From Streptomyces fulvoviolaceus (GTDB lineage: Bacteria; Actinomycetota; Actinomycetes; Streptomycetales; Streptomycetaceae), in the NCBI RefSeq assembly GCF_000718165.1, contig NZ_JOEY01000025.1:1-64000 (forward strand): a DNA stretch of 64,000 bases. Direction: 5' to 3'. Position 1 is the first letter of the stretch; each line of letters begins with the position of its first letter. The position numbers and the translations under genes were made by a program. The notes beneath the pieces were generated by a model, which searched no databases, was not told where the DNA came from, and saw nothing but the letters and a program-made list of their open reading frames with translations. This document shows, piece after piece, positions 8,939 through 17,388 of the stretch.

Positions 8939-9300
8939 GGCGGCATTCCTCCCGAGGGCATACTGCAGTAAGTCCATACCAATGGGTACGTCCGCCGGGG
9001 CAGCTCTTTTGAAGCGTGGAGGGGCGTACGGAGCGGTCTCGTGCGCACAGGGAAATGGTCGTTGTCTGTGCGCTGACAAGGTCACACCTTTGCACAGGTC
9101 AGCGAAGGGGAACAAGAGATCGCGCGGTTTGGTGCATTGCGTGCGGGGCAGGGGATTTTGACGATTCGTCAAACCCGGCGCTTTAGCGATTGCCGCTCTA
9201 TCGACATCTCAATGGGAAACGGGATTCATTTGACTTCGCGTCTCGTCCGCCCAAACCATTGAACGGCCACTCCACCGCGCATCCGGCCCGTCTCGCGAGA
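8939..9300. other. Intergenic region upstream of the ricin-domain gene
   Basis: About 360 bases, noticeably richer in A/T than its surroundings, between two genes that both read leftwards. The only clear element is the 17-base palindrome listed separately. It should carry the promoter of the gene ending at 7061 and perhaps a terminator for the AraC gene. No coding potential on either strand. Confidence 0.5.
9157..9173. promoter_or_regulatory. Perfect 17-base palindrome, probable operator
   Basis: TTTGACGA-T-TCGTCAAA has perfect 8-base arms around one central base. It lies about 220 bases upstream of the ricin-domain gene start and just past the end of the AraC gene. The symmetry is typical of a dimeric regulator site; the binding protein is unknown. 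Confidence 0.45.
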
Positions 9301-10227
9301 TCACCCGCCAACCATTGAGCCGCCGGCCCGGTAGGCCCCGGGCGGCATCCCGTAACGCTCGCGGAAGACCCGGTTGAAGTGGAACGGGCTGGCGAACCCG
9401 GAGGCTGCGGCGACGCGTTCCACGGACAGGTCGGTGCCCTCCAGCAGTCGGGCGGCATGGTGCAGACGCGCCTCGCGCAGCGCCCTCATCGGGGATTTGC
9501 CGAGCTGCTCGGTGAACAGGTGGGCGAACCTGGAGGGGGACAGCGAGACGGCGGCGGCCAGCGAGTGGACGGTGTGCGGGGCGCCCGGGTCGGCCGCGAC
9601 GAGTGCCTCGGCCCGGCGCACCCGGGAGTCGACGCCGCTGCGGGGCTGTGGGGTGCGGGCGGCGCCGGCCGTGAGCAGGACGACCTCCTCCAGCGCGCAC
9701 AGCGCGAGTTCCCTGGCCGCGGTGGAATGGGCGACGGCGATCCGGTGGTCCGTCGGCGCGGTGGCCGTCGGTGCGCCGGTGCCTGTCCAGCGGGCGTCGG
9801 CGAGCATGCGGCGGAACGCCGCTTCGATACGGCCGTACAGGTCGTCGCCATCGGGGCATGGAGTGACGGCGTACATCCCGTCGCCCGTGGCGTGGGGCTC
9901 CAGCCAGGCGCGCCAGGACGGTCTGGCCGTGCAGTGCACCCACCAGAACTCCCAGTGCCGGGCGCCGGGTTCGACGCCGTAGCCGTGCGGGACGCCCGGG
10001 CCGAGCACCACCAGGTCCCCGGCGCCGGCCCGTGTCTCGGCGTCCCCCTGGCGCAGGCGTCCGCGTCCGCCGGTCGTCCAGGTGAAGAGCCAGCTGTCGG
10101 CTCCGCGCGGGCGGTGCACGCCGTAGCCCGAGGGTTGGTCGAAGCGGCCGACGACCACGAGACCCGGCGGCGGAGCCGGATCACCGGGTGTGGCAGCCTC
10201 GGGCAATCCGTCAGCGTTCACGGACAT
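9301..10227 (-). CDS. AraC-family transcriptional regulator with cupin sensor
   Basis: 308 residues. The N-terminal half is a cupin-like ligand domain (LVVLGPGVPHGYG, a His in a beta-barrel context). The C-terminal 100 residues carry two AraC helix-turn-helix units (LAAAVSLSPSRFAHLFTEQ and VERVAAASGFASPFHFNRVFRE), ending in the usual RYGMPPGAYR. Start ATG 10227; stop at 9301. It is divergent from the dioxygenase gene with 63 bases between start codons, which suggests it controls that gene and itself. The cupin may sense a sugar or small organic acid; not determinable from sequence. Confidence 0.9.
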   Translation of the reverse strand: MSVNADGLPEAATPGDPAPPPGLVVVGRFDQPSGYGVHRPRGADSWLFTWTTGGRGRLRQGDAETRAGAGDLVVLGPGVPHGYGVEPGARHWEFWWVHCTARPSWRAWLEPHATGDGMYAVTPCPDGDDLYGRIEAAFRRMLADARWTGTGAPTATAPTDHRIAVAHSTAARELALCALEEVVLLTAGAARTPQPRSGVDSRVRRAEALVAADPGAPHTVHSLAAAVSLSPSRFAHLFTEQLGKSPMRALREARLHHAARLLEGTDLSVERVAAASGFASPFHFNRVFRERYGMPPGAYRAGGSMVGG

Positions 10228-10290
10228 CCCCCTCGAGTGGGCATCGGCCTAGCGTCCTGAGTGGAGCACATCTCAGCGAGGAGTGGATGG

Positions 10291-11088
10291 ATGACAGTCA
10301 CGGACAACGAACTCGACGCTCATGGCCGGCAGTTCCGCGAGGACGGCTTCACGGTCGTCCGCGGCCTGTTCGGATACGACGAAGTCGACCGCCTGTGTGC
10401 CGAGTTCGCGGCGCTGCACGCGGCCGGGCCGGTGCCCGGGCACTTCGAGCCGAGCGCGTCCGCGGATCCGCTGCGCAGGTATCCCCGGGTGATGCAGCCG
10501 CACGAGATCAACGGCCCCGCGCTGCGCGTCCTGTTGGATGCGCGGCTGCGGAACATCCTGGAGACGCTGCTCGGCGAGGAGGTCCTGGCCGCGCAGAGCA
10601 TGTTCTACTTCAAGCCGCCGGGTGCCCGGGGGCAGGCGCTGCACCAGGACAACTTCTATCTGCGGGTCGAGCCGGGCACGTGTGTGGCGGCGTGGGTGGC
10701 CTGCGATGTCATCGACCGGGACAACGGCGGCCTGGAGGTCGTCCCCGGCACGCACCGCATGGACCTGTTCTGTCCGGAGGAGGCGGACGCGGGGTTGTCG
10801 TTCGCGCGGGAGTACGTGCCGCCGCCGGTGGGCCTTGAGGTGGTGCCGGTCGATATGGCGCCGGGGGATGTGCTGTTCTTCAACGGGAGCCTCGTGCACG
10901 GCTCGCAGCCCAACGGCACCGCCGACCGGTTCCGCCGTTCGTTCATCGGGCACTACGTCGGCCGCTCGACCGAGCGCATCGGGCACTACTACCGGACGCT
11001 GTCGATGAGCGGGGAGCGAGTGCCGCTGGCGGAGAGCGAGGGCGCGGGGCCGTGCGGTACGGAGTTCGCACGGCACGGGCCGCATTAG
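10291..11088 (+). CDS. Phytanoyl-CoA dioxygenase (PhyH)-family Fe(II)/2-oxoglutarate oxygenase
   Basis: 265 residues, predicted cytosolic non-haem iron oxygenase using 2-oxoglutarate. The iron triad is visible as H-x-D in LHQDNFYLR and the distal His in SLVHGSQPN, followed by an Arg (RFRRSFIGHY) suited to the co-substrate carboxylate. Start ATG 10291 has GAGGAG seven bases upstream; the longer frame from 10261 has none. It is divergent from the AraC gene, its likely regulator. The substrate is unknown: the family covers lipid, amino-acid and natural-product hydroxylases. A strong hairpin follows its end. Confidence 0.9.
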   Translation: MTVTDNELDAHGRQFREDGFTVVRGLFGYDEVDRLCAEFAALHAAGPVPGHFEPSASADPLRRYPRVMQPHEINGPALRVLLDARLRNILETLLGEEVLAAQSMFYFKPPGARGQALHQDNFYLRVEPGTCVAAWVACDVIDRDNGGLEVVPGTHRMDLFCPEEADAGLSFAREYVPPPVGLEVVPVDMAPGDVLFFNGSLVHGSQPNGTADRFRRSFIGHYVGRSTERIGHYYRTLSMSGERVPLAESEGAGPCGTEFARHGPH

Positions 11089-11135
11089 TTCGTATCGCGG
11101 CTGCGGGTTCGTTGTGGCTTGTCGCGCCGTTCTCC

Positions 11136-11153
11136 GCGCCCCTGTCGGGGCGC
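11136..11153. terminator. Hairpin terminator between converging genes
   Basis: GCGCCCC-TGTC-GGGGCGC, a 7-base perfect stem with a 4-base loop, between the dioxygenase end and the aldo/keto reductase stop. It lacks a long T run. It matches the leading hairpin of the dispersed repeats at 4811 and 49433 and may be a reduced copy of them. Confidence 0.6.
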
Positions 11154-11154
11154 T

Positions 11155-12123
11155 TCAGTGGCCGACGATCGGATGCGGGCCGTACGGCTGCTCCAGCTCC
11201 TCCATCTCCTTGTCGCTGAGCTCCAGTTCGACCGCGGCGACCGCGTCCTCGATGTGCCCCGGCCTGGCTGCGCCCACGATCGGTGCGGCCACGGTGTCCC
11301 GGTGCAGCAGCCAGGCGAGGGCCACCTGGGCGCGCGGGACGCCCCGGTCGTCGGCGATGCGGGTGACGGCCTCGACGATGGTGCGGTCGCTCTCCGGGTA
11401 GAGGCGGCTGCCGAAGTTGTCGTTGGCGCTGCGCCCGGTGACGGTGCCCCAGTCCCGGGTGAGGCGCCCGCGGGCCAGCGGGCTCCACGGCAGGACGCCG
11501 ACGCCCTGGTCCGCGCACAGGGGCAGCATCTCGCGCTCCTCCTCGCGGTAGAGGAGGTTGTAGTGGTTCTGCATGGAGACGAACTTGGTCCAGCCGTGCC
11601 GCTCGGCGACGTACTGCATCTTGGAGAACTGCCAGGCGTACATCGAACTGGCCCCGATGTAGCGGACCTTGCCCGCCTTCACCAGGTCGTGCAGCGCCTC
11701 CATCGTCTCCTCGACCGGGGTGTGCGGGTCGTAGCGGTGGATCTGGTAGAGGTCGACGTACTCCGTGCCGAGGCGGGTGAGGCTGTGGTCGATCTCGGTC
11801 ATGATCGCCTTGCGGGACAGCCCGGAGGCGTTGGGCCCGGGCCGCATGCGGCCGTGCACCTTGGTCGCGAGCACGATCTCGTCGCGGTTCGCGAAGTCGG
11901 CGAGGGCCTTGCCGACGATCTCCTCGCTGGTGCCGTCGGAGTAGACGTTCGCCGTGTCGAAGAAGTTGATGCCGGCCTCCAGCGCCTGCCTGATCAGCGT
12001 GCGCGAGGCCGCCTCGTCGAGGGTCCACTCGTGGACGCCGCGATCCGGCAGGCCGTAGGTCATGCAGCCCAGACAGATCCGCGAGACGTCCAGGCCCGTC
12101 GAACCGAGCTTCACGTACTGCAT
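11155..12123 (-). CDS. Aldo/keto reductase (YajO/Tas-like)
   Basis: 322-residue NADPH-dependent reductase with a TIM-barrel fold. It has the expected start (VKLGSTGLDVSRICLG), the active-site Asp/Tyr pair in FFDTANVYSDG, Lys in ATKVHG, and His in YQIHRYD. The C-terminal GAARPGHIEDAV nucleotide-binding block is also present. Start ATG 12123 follows AGGAG; a longer frame extends upstream into the promoter of the GH114 operon and is rejected. The gene is divergent from that operon across 241 bases. The substrate is not predictable; such enzymes reduce aldehydes and sugars. Confidence 0.92.
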   Translation of the reverse strand: MQYVKLGSTGLDVSRICLGCMTYGLPDRGVHEWTLDEAASRTLIRQALEAGINFFDTANVYSDGTSEEIVGKALADFANRDEIVLATKVHGRMRPGPNASGLSRKAIMTEIDHSLTRLGTEYVDLYQIHRYDPHTPVEETMEALHDLVKAGKVRYIGASSMYAWQFSKMQYVAERHGWTKFVSMQNHYNLLYREEEREMLPLCADQGVGVLPWSPLARGRLTRDWGTVTGRSANDNFGSRLYPESDRTIVEAVTRIADDRGVPRAQVALAWLLHRDTVAAPIVGAARPGHIEDAVAAVELELSDKEMEELEQPYGPHPIVGH

Positions 12124-12364
12124 CGTTGCTGCTCCTGCCTTCGGGGTGGGTGTGAGGGGAGCGTACGGCTTCGGGTGCGCTCCAGGTCCAACGGCCTCTT
12201 GACGCGGGGTGTCCGTCGGCGCTTTCATCCTCTGGTCGCCGCAGTGCGGCATGCAGAGGTGCGCCCAGCCGGTAGCGGACGAGTTCCAAGTCCGGCCAAA
12301 GTCGCCAGGACCGCCACCGCACACGGTCCGAGGCGGGGTCGTACCCGCGATTGATGGAGCGGAC

Positions 12365-13339
12365 ATGCCCGCCAAGGGTGTCTTCCGCGTCGGAGGTCTC
12401 GGGACGGCCGTCGGCGCCTGCGTTCTTCTCATCGCCGGGTTGTCGGCGTGCGGCTCTTCCGGCAAGCCGTCGGCCGACGCGTCGAGGCCGTCCGCGTCGA
12501 CAGGCAGTCCTCCGGAACCGTCCGGGTCGACGGGTGGTTCCTCGACACCGTCCGGCTCGAAGAGCGCCGCCCCGAAGCCGTCCGGCACACCGGAGAGGAC
12601 CCCGGACCCGACGCCGACGCCGACCGCCGGGCTCCGTCTCCCACCCCGCCACGCCGGGTTCGACTACCAGATCGGCGGTGCCTATCCCCCGCCGTCCGGA
12701 GTCCGCATCGTCAGCCGCGACCGTACGGCGGCGCCCGCGCCCGGCCTCTACAACATCTGCTATGTCAACGCCTTCCAAGTCCAGCCGGGCGAAGGCGAGT
12801 TGTGGCCGCGCGACCTCGTGCTGCGGGACGGGAACGACAAGGCCGTCGTGGACGGGGACTGGGGCGAGGCGCTGCTCGACATCGGCACGGCGGCCAAACG
12901 GAAACGGGTGGTGGCAAGGATCAACCGGTGGATCGACGGCTGCGCGGACAAGGGCTTCGACGCCGTCGAGCCGGACAACTACGACAGCTACACCCGCTCC
13001 CGCGGCCTGCTCACGGCGAACGACGCGACGGCCTTCATCACACTGCTCGCCCGGCACGCGCACGCCCGGCAGCTGGCGATCGCCCAGAAGAACACCGTCG
13101 AGCTGGCGGACCGAAGGAAGAACATCGGCCTGGACTTCGCCGTGGCGGAGGAGTGCGGAACGTACGACGAGTGCGGGGCTTACGCGAAGGCCTTCGACGA
13201 CCGCGTCGTCGTGATCGAGTACACCGACAGCGGGCTGCGCAAGGCCCGTTCGGGCTTCGGCGACCGGCTGAGCATCGTGCGCCGTGACGTCATGGTGTCG
13301 ACGCCGGGCAGCGACGACTACGTCCGCAAGGTGCGGTGA
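12365..13339 (+). CDS. GH114-type endo-alpha-1,4-polygalactosaminidase-like lipoprotein
   Basis: 324 residues. A lipoprotein signal ends at Cys29 (GLSAC), and a Ser/Pro/Thr linker covers 30-90. The rest is a TIM-barrel domain of the GH114 type (FDYQIGGAYPPP at the start, YNICYVNAFQVQPGE, KGFDAVEPDNYDSY with Glu202/Asp204, LAIAQKNTVEL, VIEYTD). GH114 enzymes cut alpha-1,4-linked galactosamine polymers; acidic residues at strand ends fit the active site but were not modelled. Start ATG 12365 has GGAG five bases upstream. The binding-protein gene starts 5 bases after its stop, so this extracellular enzyme is the first gene of the sugar-uptake operon. A TTGACG at 12199 could be the -35 element. 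Confidence 0.87.
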   Translation: MPAKGVFRVGGLGTAVGACVLLIAGLSACGSSGKPSADASRPSASTGSPPEPSGSTGGSSTPSGSKSAAPKPSGTPERTPDPTPTPTAGLRLPPRHAGFDYQIGGAYPPPSGVRIVSRDRTAAPAPGLYNICYVNAFQVQPGEGELWPRDLVLRDGNDKAVVDGDWGEALLDIGTAAKRKRVVARINRWIDGCADKGFDAVEPDNYDSYTRSRGLLTANDATAFITLLARHAHARQLAIAQKNTVELADRRKNIGLDFAVAEECGTYDECGAYAKAFDDRVVVIEYTDSGLRKARSGFGDRLSIVRRDVMVSTPGSDDYVRKVR

Positions 13340-13344
13340 GGACC

Positions 13345-14640
13345 ATGCCGTACGGGATTCCACGTCGCCGTCTGCTGCTCGGCGCGGCCGCGCTCGGTGC
13401 CGTCGGGGGGTGTTCGGCCGGCGCTTCGGACGGGGTCGGTGCCGACGGCCGGGTCACCGTCGAGCTGTGGCACGGACAGGCCGACACCGCCCGCAAGGCC
13501 CTGGAGTCGCTGGTCGCCGAGTTCAACCGCACGCATCCCTCGATCCGTGTGGACGCGGGCGGCGGCGGGGTGATCGCCGACGCGATGCTGCAGAAGGTGA
13601 CCGCGGCGCTCGCCGCCGGCTCCTACCCGGACATCGCCTTCATCTTCGGTTCGGATCTGGCGAGCATCGCCCGCAGTCCCCGCGTGGTCGACCTGACGGC
13701 CGAGATGCGCGAGGGACCCACCCCCTGGAGCTCCTTCTGGAAGCCGGTGCGCGACGCGGTCACCGTCAACGGCCGGGTGCGGGCGGCGCCCGCGCTGCTC
13801 GACTCGCTGGCCGTCGTCTACAACAGGAAGCTCTTCCGCGAGGCCGGTGTGCCGTTCCCCCGCGACGGCTGGTCCTGGGGCGAATTCGCCGACACGGCAC
13901 GGCAGTTGACCGACGCCGGCCGGGGTGTCTTCGGCACCGGCTGGCCCGGGGCGGGCGACGAGGACACCGTCTGGCGGCTGTGGCCGATGGTCTGGGACCT
14001 GGGCGGCGAGGTCGTCGCCCAGGACGGCAAACACATCGGCTTCGCGGACCAGGGCGCAGAGGCCCTGGAGACGGTCGCCCGGCTGGTGCGCGACAAGAGC
14101 GTCTACGTCGACACGACGGCCGGCGGCGAGCAGATGTACCAGGTGTTCCTCGGCGGCCGTATGGCGATGGTCGCCACCGGGCCGTGGCAGCTGCCCGACA
14201 TCATCGGCGCGGACATCGACTACGGCGTGGTGCCGCTGCCGACGTACAGCGGGCGCCCGGTCACCATCTCGGGGCCCGACACCTGGACGGTCTTCGACAA
14301 CGGCTCCGCCCGCTCCCGGGCCGCGGTGGAGTTCGTGCGCTGGATGGCGCGGCCGGGCCAGGACGTCCGCTGGGACATCCGGGCGGGCAGCCTCCCGCTC
14401 ACCACGGCGACCGGGAGCCGGGCGGAGTGGCGGCGGCACAGTGCTCGCACCACCGGCCTCGACGTGTTCACCGACGCCCTGCGCTCCGCCCGTGTCCGCC
14501 CCGTCCACGCCGCGTACCCGCAGATCTCGCAGGCGCTCGGCGAGGCGATCGTCTCGGTCCTGCTCGGCCAGGACTCCCCCGCCCATGCCGTGCGCCGCTG
14601 TGCCGACAAGGCCGACGCGGCCCTGCGGATCCCCAGGTGA
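13345..14640 (+). CDS. Sugar ABC transporter substrate-binding lipoprotein
   Basis: 431 residues, family 1 extracellular solute-binding protein. The signal has an Arg-Arg-Arg stretch before the hydrophobic core and ends in a GGC lipobox, so twin-arginine export followed by lipid anchoring is possible. The mature part has typical landmarks (VTVELWHGQ, YPDIAFIFGSD, VVYNRKLFREAG, MAMVATGPWQLP, AVEFVRWMA). ATG 13345 follows GTGAGG, overlapping the end of the GH114 gene. The permease gene starts 24 bases downstream. It should capture the oligosaccharides released by the upstream hydrolase. Confidence 0.93.
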   Translation: MPYGIPRRRLLLGAAALGAVGGCSAGASDGVGADGRVTVELWHGQADTARKALESLVAEFNRTHPSIRVDAGGGGVIADAMLQKVTAALAAGSYPDIAFIFGSDLASIARSPRVVDLTAEMREGPTPWSSFWKPVRDAVTVNGRVRAAPALLDSLAVVYNRKLFREAGVPFPRDGWSWGEFADTARQLTDAGRGVFGTGWPGAGDEDTVWRLWPMVWDLGGEVVAQDGKHIGFADQGAEALETVARLVRDKSVYVDTTAGGEQMYQVFLGGRMAMVATGPWQLPDIIGADIDYGVVPLPTYSGRPVTISGPDTWTVFDNGSARSRAAVEFVRWMARPGQDVRWDIRAGSLPLTTATGSRAEWRRHSARTTGLDVFTDALRSARVRPVHAAYPQISQALGEAIVSVLLGQDSPAHAVRRCADKADAALRIPR

Positions 14641-14663
14641 CTTCCCCGGTTCGGGAGACCGTC

Positions 14664-15626
14664 ATGTCCACTGTGCCCCGTGCTCTCACGCTCCCGCCGC
14701 AGGCCCCGGCCGCTCCGGCCGCCGCGCGGCGGGCCGCCCGTCGCCGGGCCCGCCGCGAACGGACCACGGCCTGGGCCTTCATCAGCCCGTCGGTCGTGGT
14801 GATCCTCGGCCTGAGCGTCGTACCCGTCGTCTGGTCCCTGCTGCTCTCCTTCCGCGCGGACGACCTGGTGACCCCCGGCCGCTGGGTGGGACTCGACAAC
14901 TACGACGCGCTGGTCCAGGACCCGGGATTCCGTACGGCGGTCGGGAACACGCTTCTGTACGCGGCCCTGTACGTGCCGCTCAGCCTGGTCGGCGGACTCG
15001 CCCTGGCCCTCGCGCTGAACCGCCGGATGCGCCTCATCGGCCTGTACCGCACGCTGGTGTTCGTCCCGTTCGTCGTGTCGGCGACCGCCCAGGGCGTGCT
15101 GTTCTCGTTCATCCTCGACCCGGAGTTCGGCGCCGCCAACTCCCTGCTTCACCACCTCGGCATCGCCCGACAGGGCTTCCTCTCCGACCCCGACCAGGCG
15201 CTCTACCTGCTGGTCCTGATCTCCCTGTGGAGCGGGGTCGGGTTCTGCGTGGTCGTCTATCTGGCCGCGCTGCAGGACGTGCCGCCCGAACTCGTCGAGT
15301 CCGCGCGGATCGACGGCGCGAACCGCCGGCAGGTACTGCGCCACGTCACGCTTCCCGCGCTCACGCCTGTCACCGTGTTCCTGCTCCTGTGGCAACTCAT
15401 CACCGCGATCCAGGTGTTCGACCTGATCTACGTGACGACGAAGGGCGGGCCGCTCGGTTCGACGACCGTCGTCGTCTACTTTGTCTGGCAACAGGCGTTC
15501 CAGATGTTCACCGCCGGCTACGGGGCCGCGGCGGCGTACGTCCTCGCGCTGGCCCTGCTGGTGGCGGGCGGGGCGCTGCGCGTCGTACGGCGCCGTCAGG
15601 GCCGTACGGCAGGAGCGGCCCGATGA
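14664..15626 (+). CDS. Sugar ABC transporter permease, MalF/LacF type
   Basis: 320 residues with a basic N-terminus and six predicted membrane segments (first AFISPSVVVILGLSVVPVVW). The cytoplasmic EAA loop is present (ESARIDGANRRQVLRHVTLP), which docks on the ATPase. Start ATG 14664 follows GGGAGACCGTC. It overlaps the next permease by four bases (ATGA at 15623), so the two are translationally coupled and should form a heterodimer. No ATPase gene is in the operon; Streptomyces sugar importers of this class commonly share the MsiK ATPase, which is the likely energiser here. Confidence 0.94.
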   Translation: MSTVPRALTLPPQAPAAPAAARRAARRRARRERTTAWAFISPSVVVILGLSVVPVVWSLLLSFRADDLVTPGRWVGLDNYDALVQDPGFRTAVGNTLLYAALYVPLSLVGGLALALALNRRMRLIGLYRTLVFVPFVVSATAQGVLFSFILDPEFGAANSLLHHLGIARQGFLSDPDQALYLLVLISLWSGVGFCVVVYLAALQDVPPELVESARIDGANRRQVLRHVTLPALTPVTVFLLLWQLITAIQVFDLIYVTTKGGPLGSTTVVVYFVWQQAFQMFTAGYGAAAAYVLALALLVAGGALRVVRRRQGRTAGAAR

Positions 15627-16444
15627 GCGCGCGCAGGCCGGCGCTCGCCCGGCATCTGCTGCTGGCGCCGGTCGCGCTGGCCTTCGCGCTGCCGCTGGTG
15701 TGGCTGGCGCTGAGCTCGGTGATGTCGGACGCGGAGATCAACCGTTTCCCGCCCGCGCTGTGGCCGCACGGCATCGACCTCGGCGGCTACCGGTATGTGC
15801 TGGGCAACGCGATGTTCCCGCGCTGGTTCGGCAACTCGCTGATCGTGGCGTGCGTCGCGGTCGCGTCGAACCTGCTGCTCGGGGCGCTGTGCGGCTACGC
15901 GTTCGCGCGGATGCGGTTCGCCGGATCGCGGCTGCTGCTGGGGCTGATGCTGGCGACGATGATCGTGCCGTTCCAGCTGACGATGATCCCGACGTTCCTG
16001 GTGATGAAGTGGCTCGGGCTGATCGACACGCTGGGCGCGCTGATCGTGCCGTCGCTGGTGACGCCGTTCGCGGTGTTCCTGTTCCGGCAGTTCTTCCTGT
16101 CACTGCCCAGGGAGATGGAGGAGGCCGCCTGGATCGACGGCTGTTCGCGGCTGCGGGTGCTGTTCTCCATCGTGCTGCCGCTGGCCCGGCCGGCCCTCGC
16201 CACAGTCGCCGTGCTGACGTTCCTGACCACCTGGAACGACCTGTCGTGGCCGCTGATCGCGATCAACCACGACACGCAGTACACGCTCCAGCTGGGCCTG
16301 ACGACTTTTCAGGGGCAGCACCACGTCAAGTGGTCGGCGGTGATGGCAGGCAACGTGATCACGGTGTTGCCGGTGCTGGTGGCGTTCCTGCTGGCCCAGA
16401 GGGCCTTCGTCCAGTCGTTGACGTCGAGCGGGCTCAAGGGGTGA
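15623..16444 (+). CDS. Sugar ABC transporter permease, MalG type
   Basis: 273 residues, six predicted membrane segments, with the EAA loop EEAAWIDGCSRLRVLFSIVLP. This is the partner of the preceding permease. ATG 15623 overlaps the preceding stop by four bases, and its own stop overlaps the upstream end of the PfkB kinase reading frame. The order hydrolase, binding protein, permease, permease is that of CUT1 oligosaccharide importers. Confidence 0.94.
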   Translation: MSARRPALARHLLLAPVALAFALPLVWLALSSVMSDAEINRFPPALWPHGIDLGGYRYVLGNAMFPRWFGNSLIVACVAVASNLLLGALCGYAFARMRFAGSRLLLGLMLATMIVPFQLTMIPTFLVMKWLGLIDTLGALIVPSLVTPFAVFLFRQFFLSLPREMEEAAWIDGCSRLRVLFSIVLPLARPALATVAVLTFLTTWNDLSWPLIAINHDTQYTLQLGLTTFQGQHHVKWSAVMAGNVITVLPVLVAFLLAQRAFVQSLTSSGLKG

Positions 16445-16449
16445 GCGGG

Positions 16450-17388
16450 GTGGCCTTCGACCTGGTGGTGATCGGGGACGCCAACCCGGACGTGGTGCTG
16501 GGGCCCGTGGGCGCGCTCGCTTTCGGGCAGCGTGAACAGCTCGTGGAGCAGGGGCGGTTGGTGCTCGGCGGGTCGGCGGCGATCATGGCCTGCGGGGCGG
16601 CGCGGCTCGGGGTGCGGGTCGCGTTCGCGGGGCGGGTGGGCGACGATCCGGCGGGGGCATTCGTACGGGAGGAGCTCGCCGCACGCGGAGTGGATGTCGG
16701 GCATCTGGTCCAGGACCCCCGACTACCCACTCCTCTCACGGCGGTTCTGACGACCGGCGACGGCGACCGGGCGGTACTCACGGCTGCCGGCTGCCTCACC
16801 GCGACGGGCCCGGAGGACGTGCCGTCGGCGCTGCTCTCCGCCACCCGCCACGTGCACGCCGCGTCCTTCTTCCTGATGCCCCGGCTCGCGCGGGCGCTAC
16901 CCGAGCTGTTCGCGCAGGCCCGTGCGTACGGGGCGACGACCTCGCTCGACACGAACGACGACCCCGCCGCCCGCTGGGACCGGGCCGCGGTGGACCCGGT
17001 CCTGAAGGTCACCGACCTCCTCCTGCCGAACGCGGCCGAGGCCCGCGCCCTGTCCGGCGAGCCCCAACTCACCGACGCGGCGGCCTCGTTGGCCCGGCAC
17101 GGCCCGACGGTCGTGGTCAAGGACGGCGAACGCGGTGCCCTGACCTGTGCGGGCGCGCGACTGCTGCGCACCGGAGCCGTGCCGGTCGCACCCGTCGACG
17201 CGGTGGGTGCGGGCGACAGTTTCGACGCCGGTTTCGTCGCGGCACGGCTGCGTGGACTGGACCTGCGTACGTCGTTGGCGGTCGCCGTCGCCTGCGGCTC
17301 GCTGTCGACGCGCGCCCACGGCGGTACGGCGGCACAGCCGACGTGGGACGAGGCATGCGCCGCCACCGACCTGAAAGGGACCGAATGA
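16450..17388 (+). CDS. PfkB-family carbohydrate kinase
   Basis: 312 residues, ribokinase fold. Near the N-terminus is VVIGDANPDVVLG and a Gly-rich substrate loop (LVLGGSAAIMACGAARLG). Near the C-terminus is the PfkB signature DAVGAGDSFDAGF with the catalytic Asp. Start: GTG 16450 has AAGGG nine bases upstream; GTG 16441, which overlaps the permease stop, is possible by coupling and would add three residues. It lies in the operon between the permease and the GH4 gene (ATGA overlap at 17385), so it should phosphorylate the monosaccharide released inside the cell, perhaps galactosamine or a related sugar. The sugar itself is an inference. Confidence 0.9.
   Translation: MAFDLVVIGDANPDVVLGPVGALAFGQREQLVEQGRLVLGGSAAIMACGAARLGVRVAFAGRVGDDPAGAFVREELAARGVDVGHLVQDPRLPTPLTAVLTTGDGDRAVLTAAGCLTATGPEDVPSALLSATRHVHAASFFLMPRLARALPELFAQARAYGATTSLDTNDDPAARWDRAAVDPVLKVTDLLLPNAAEARALSGEPQLTDAAASLARHGPTVVVKDGERGALTCAGARLLRTGAVPVAPVDAVGAGDSFDAGFVAARLRGLDLRTSLAVAVACGSLSTRAHGGTAAQPTWDEACAATDLKGTE

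Noticed and set aside
6044..8971. A 975-codon rightward frame across the ArsB-like gene and the ricin-domain gene
   Set aside because: It runs antisense to a gene with clear domains and reads as low-complexity Arg/Gly/Ala.
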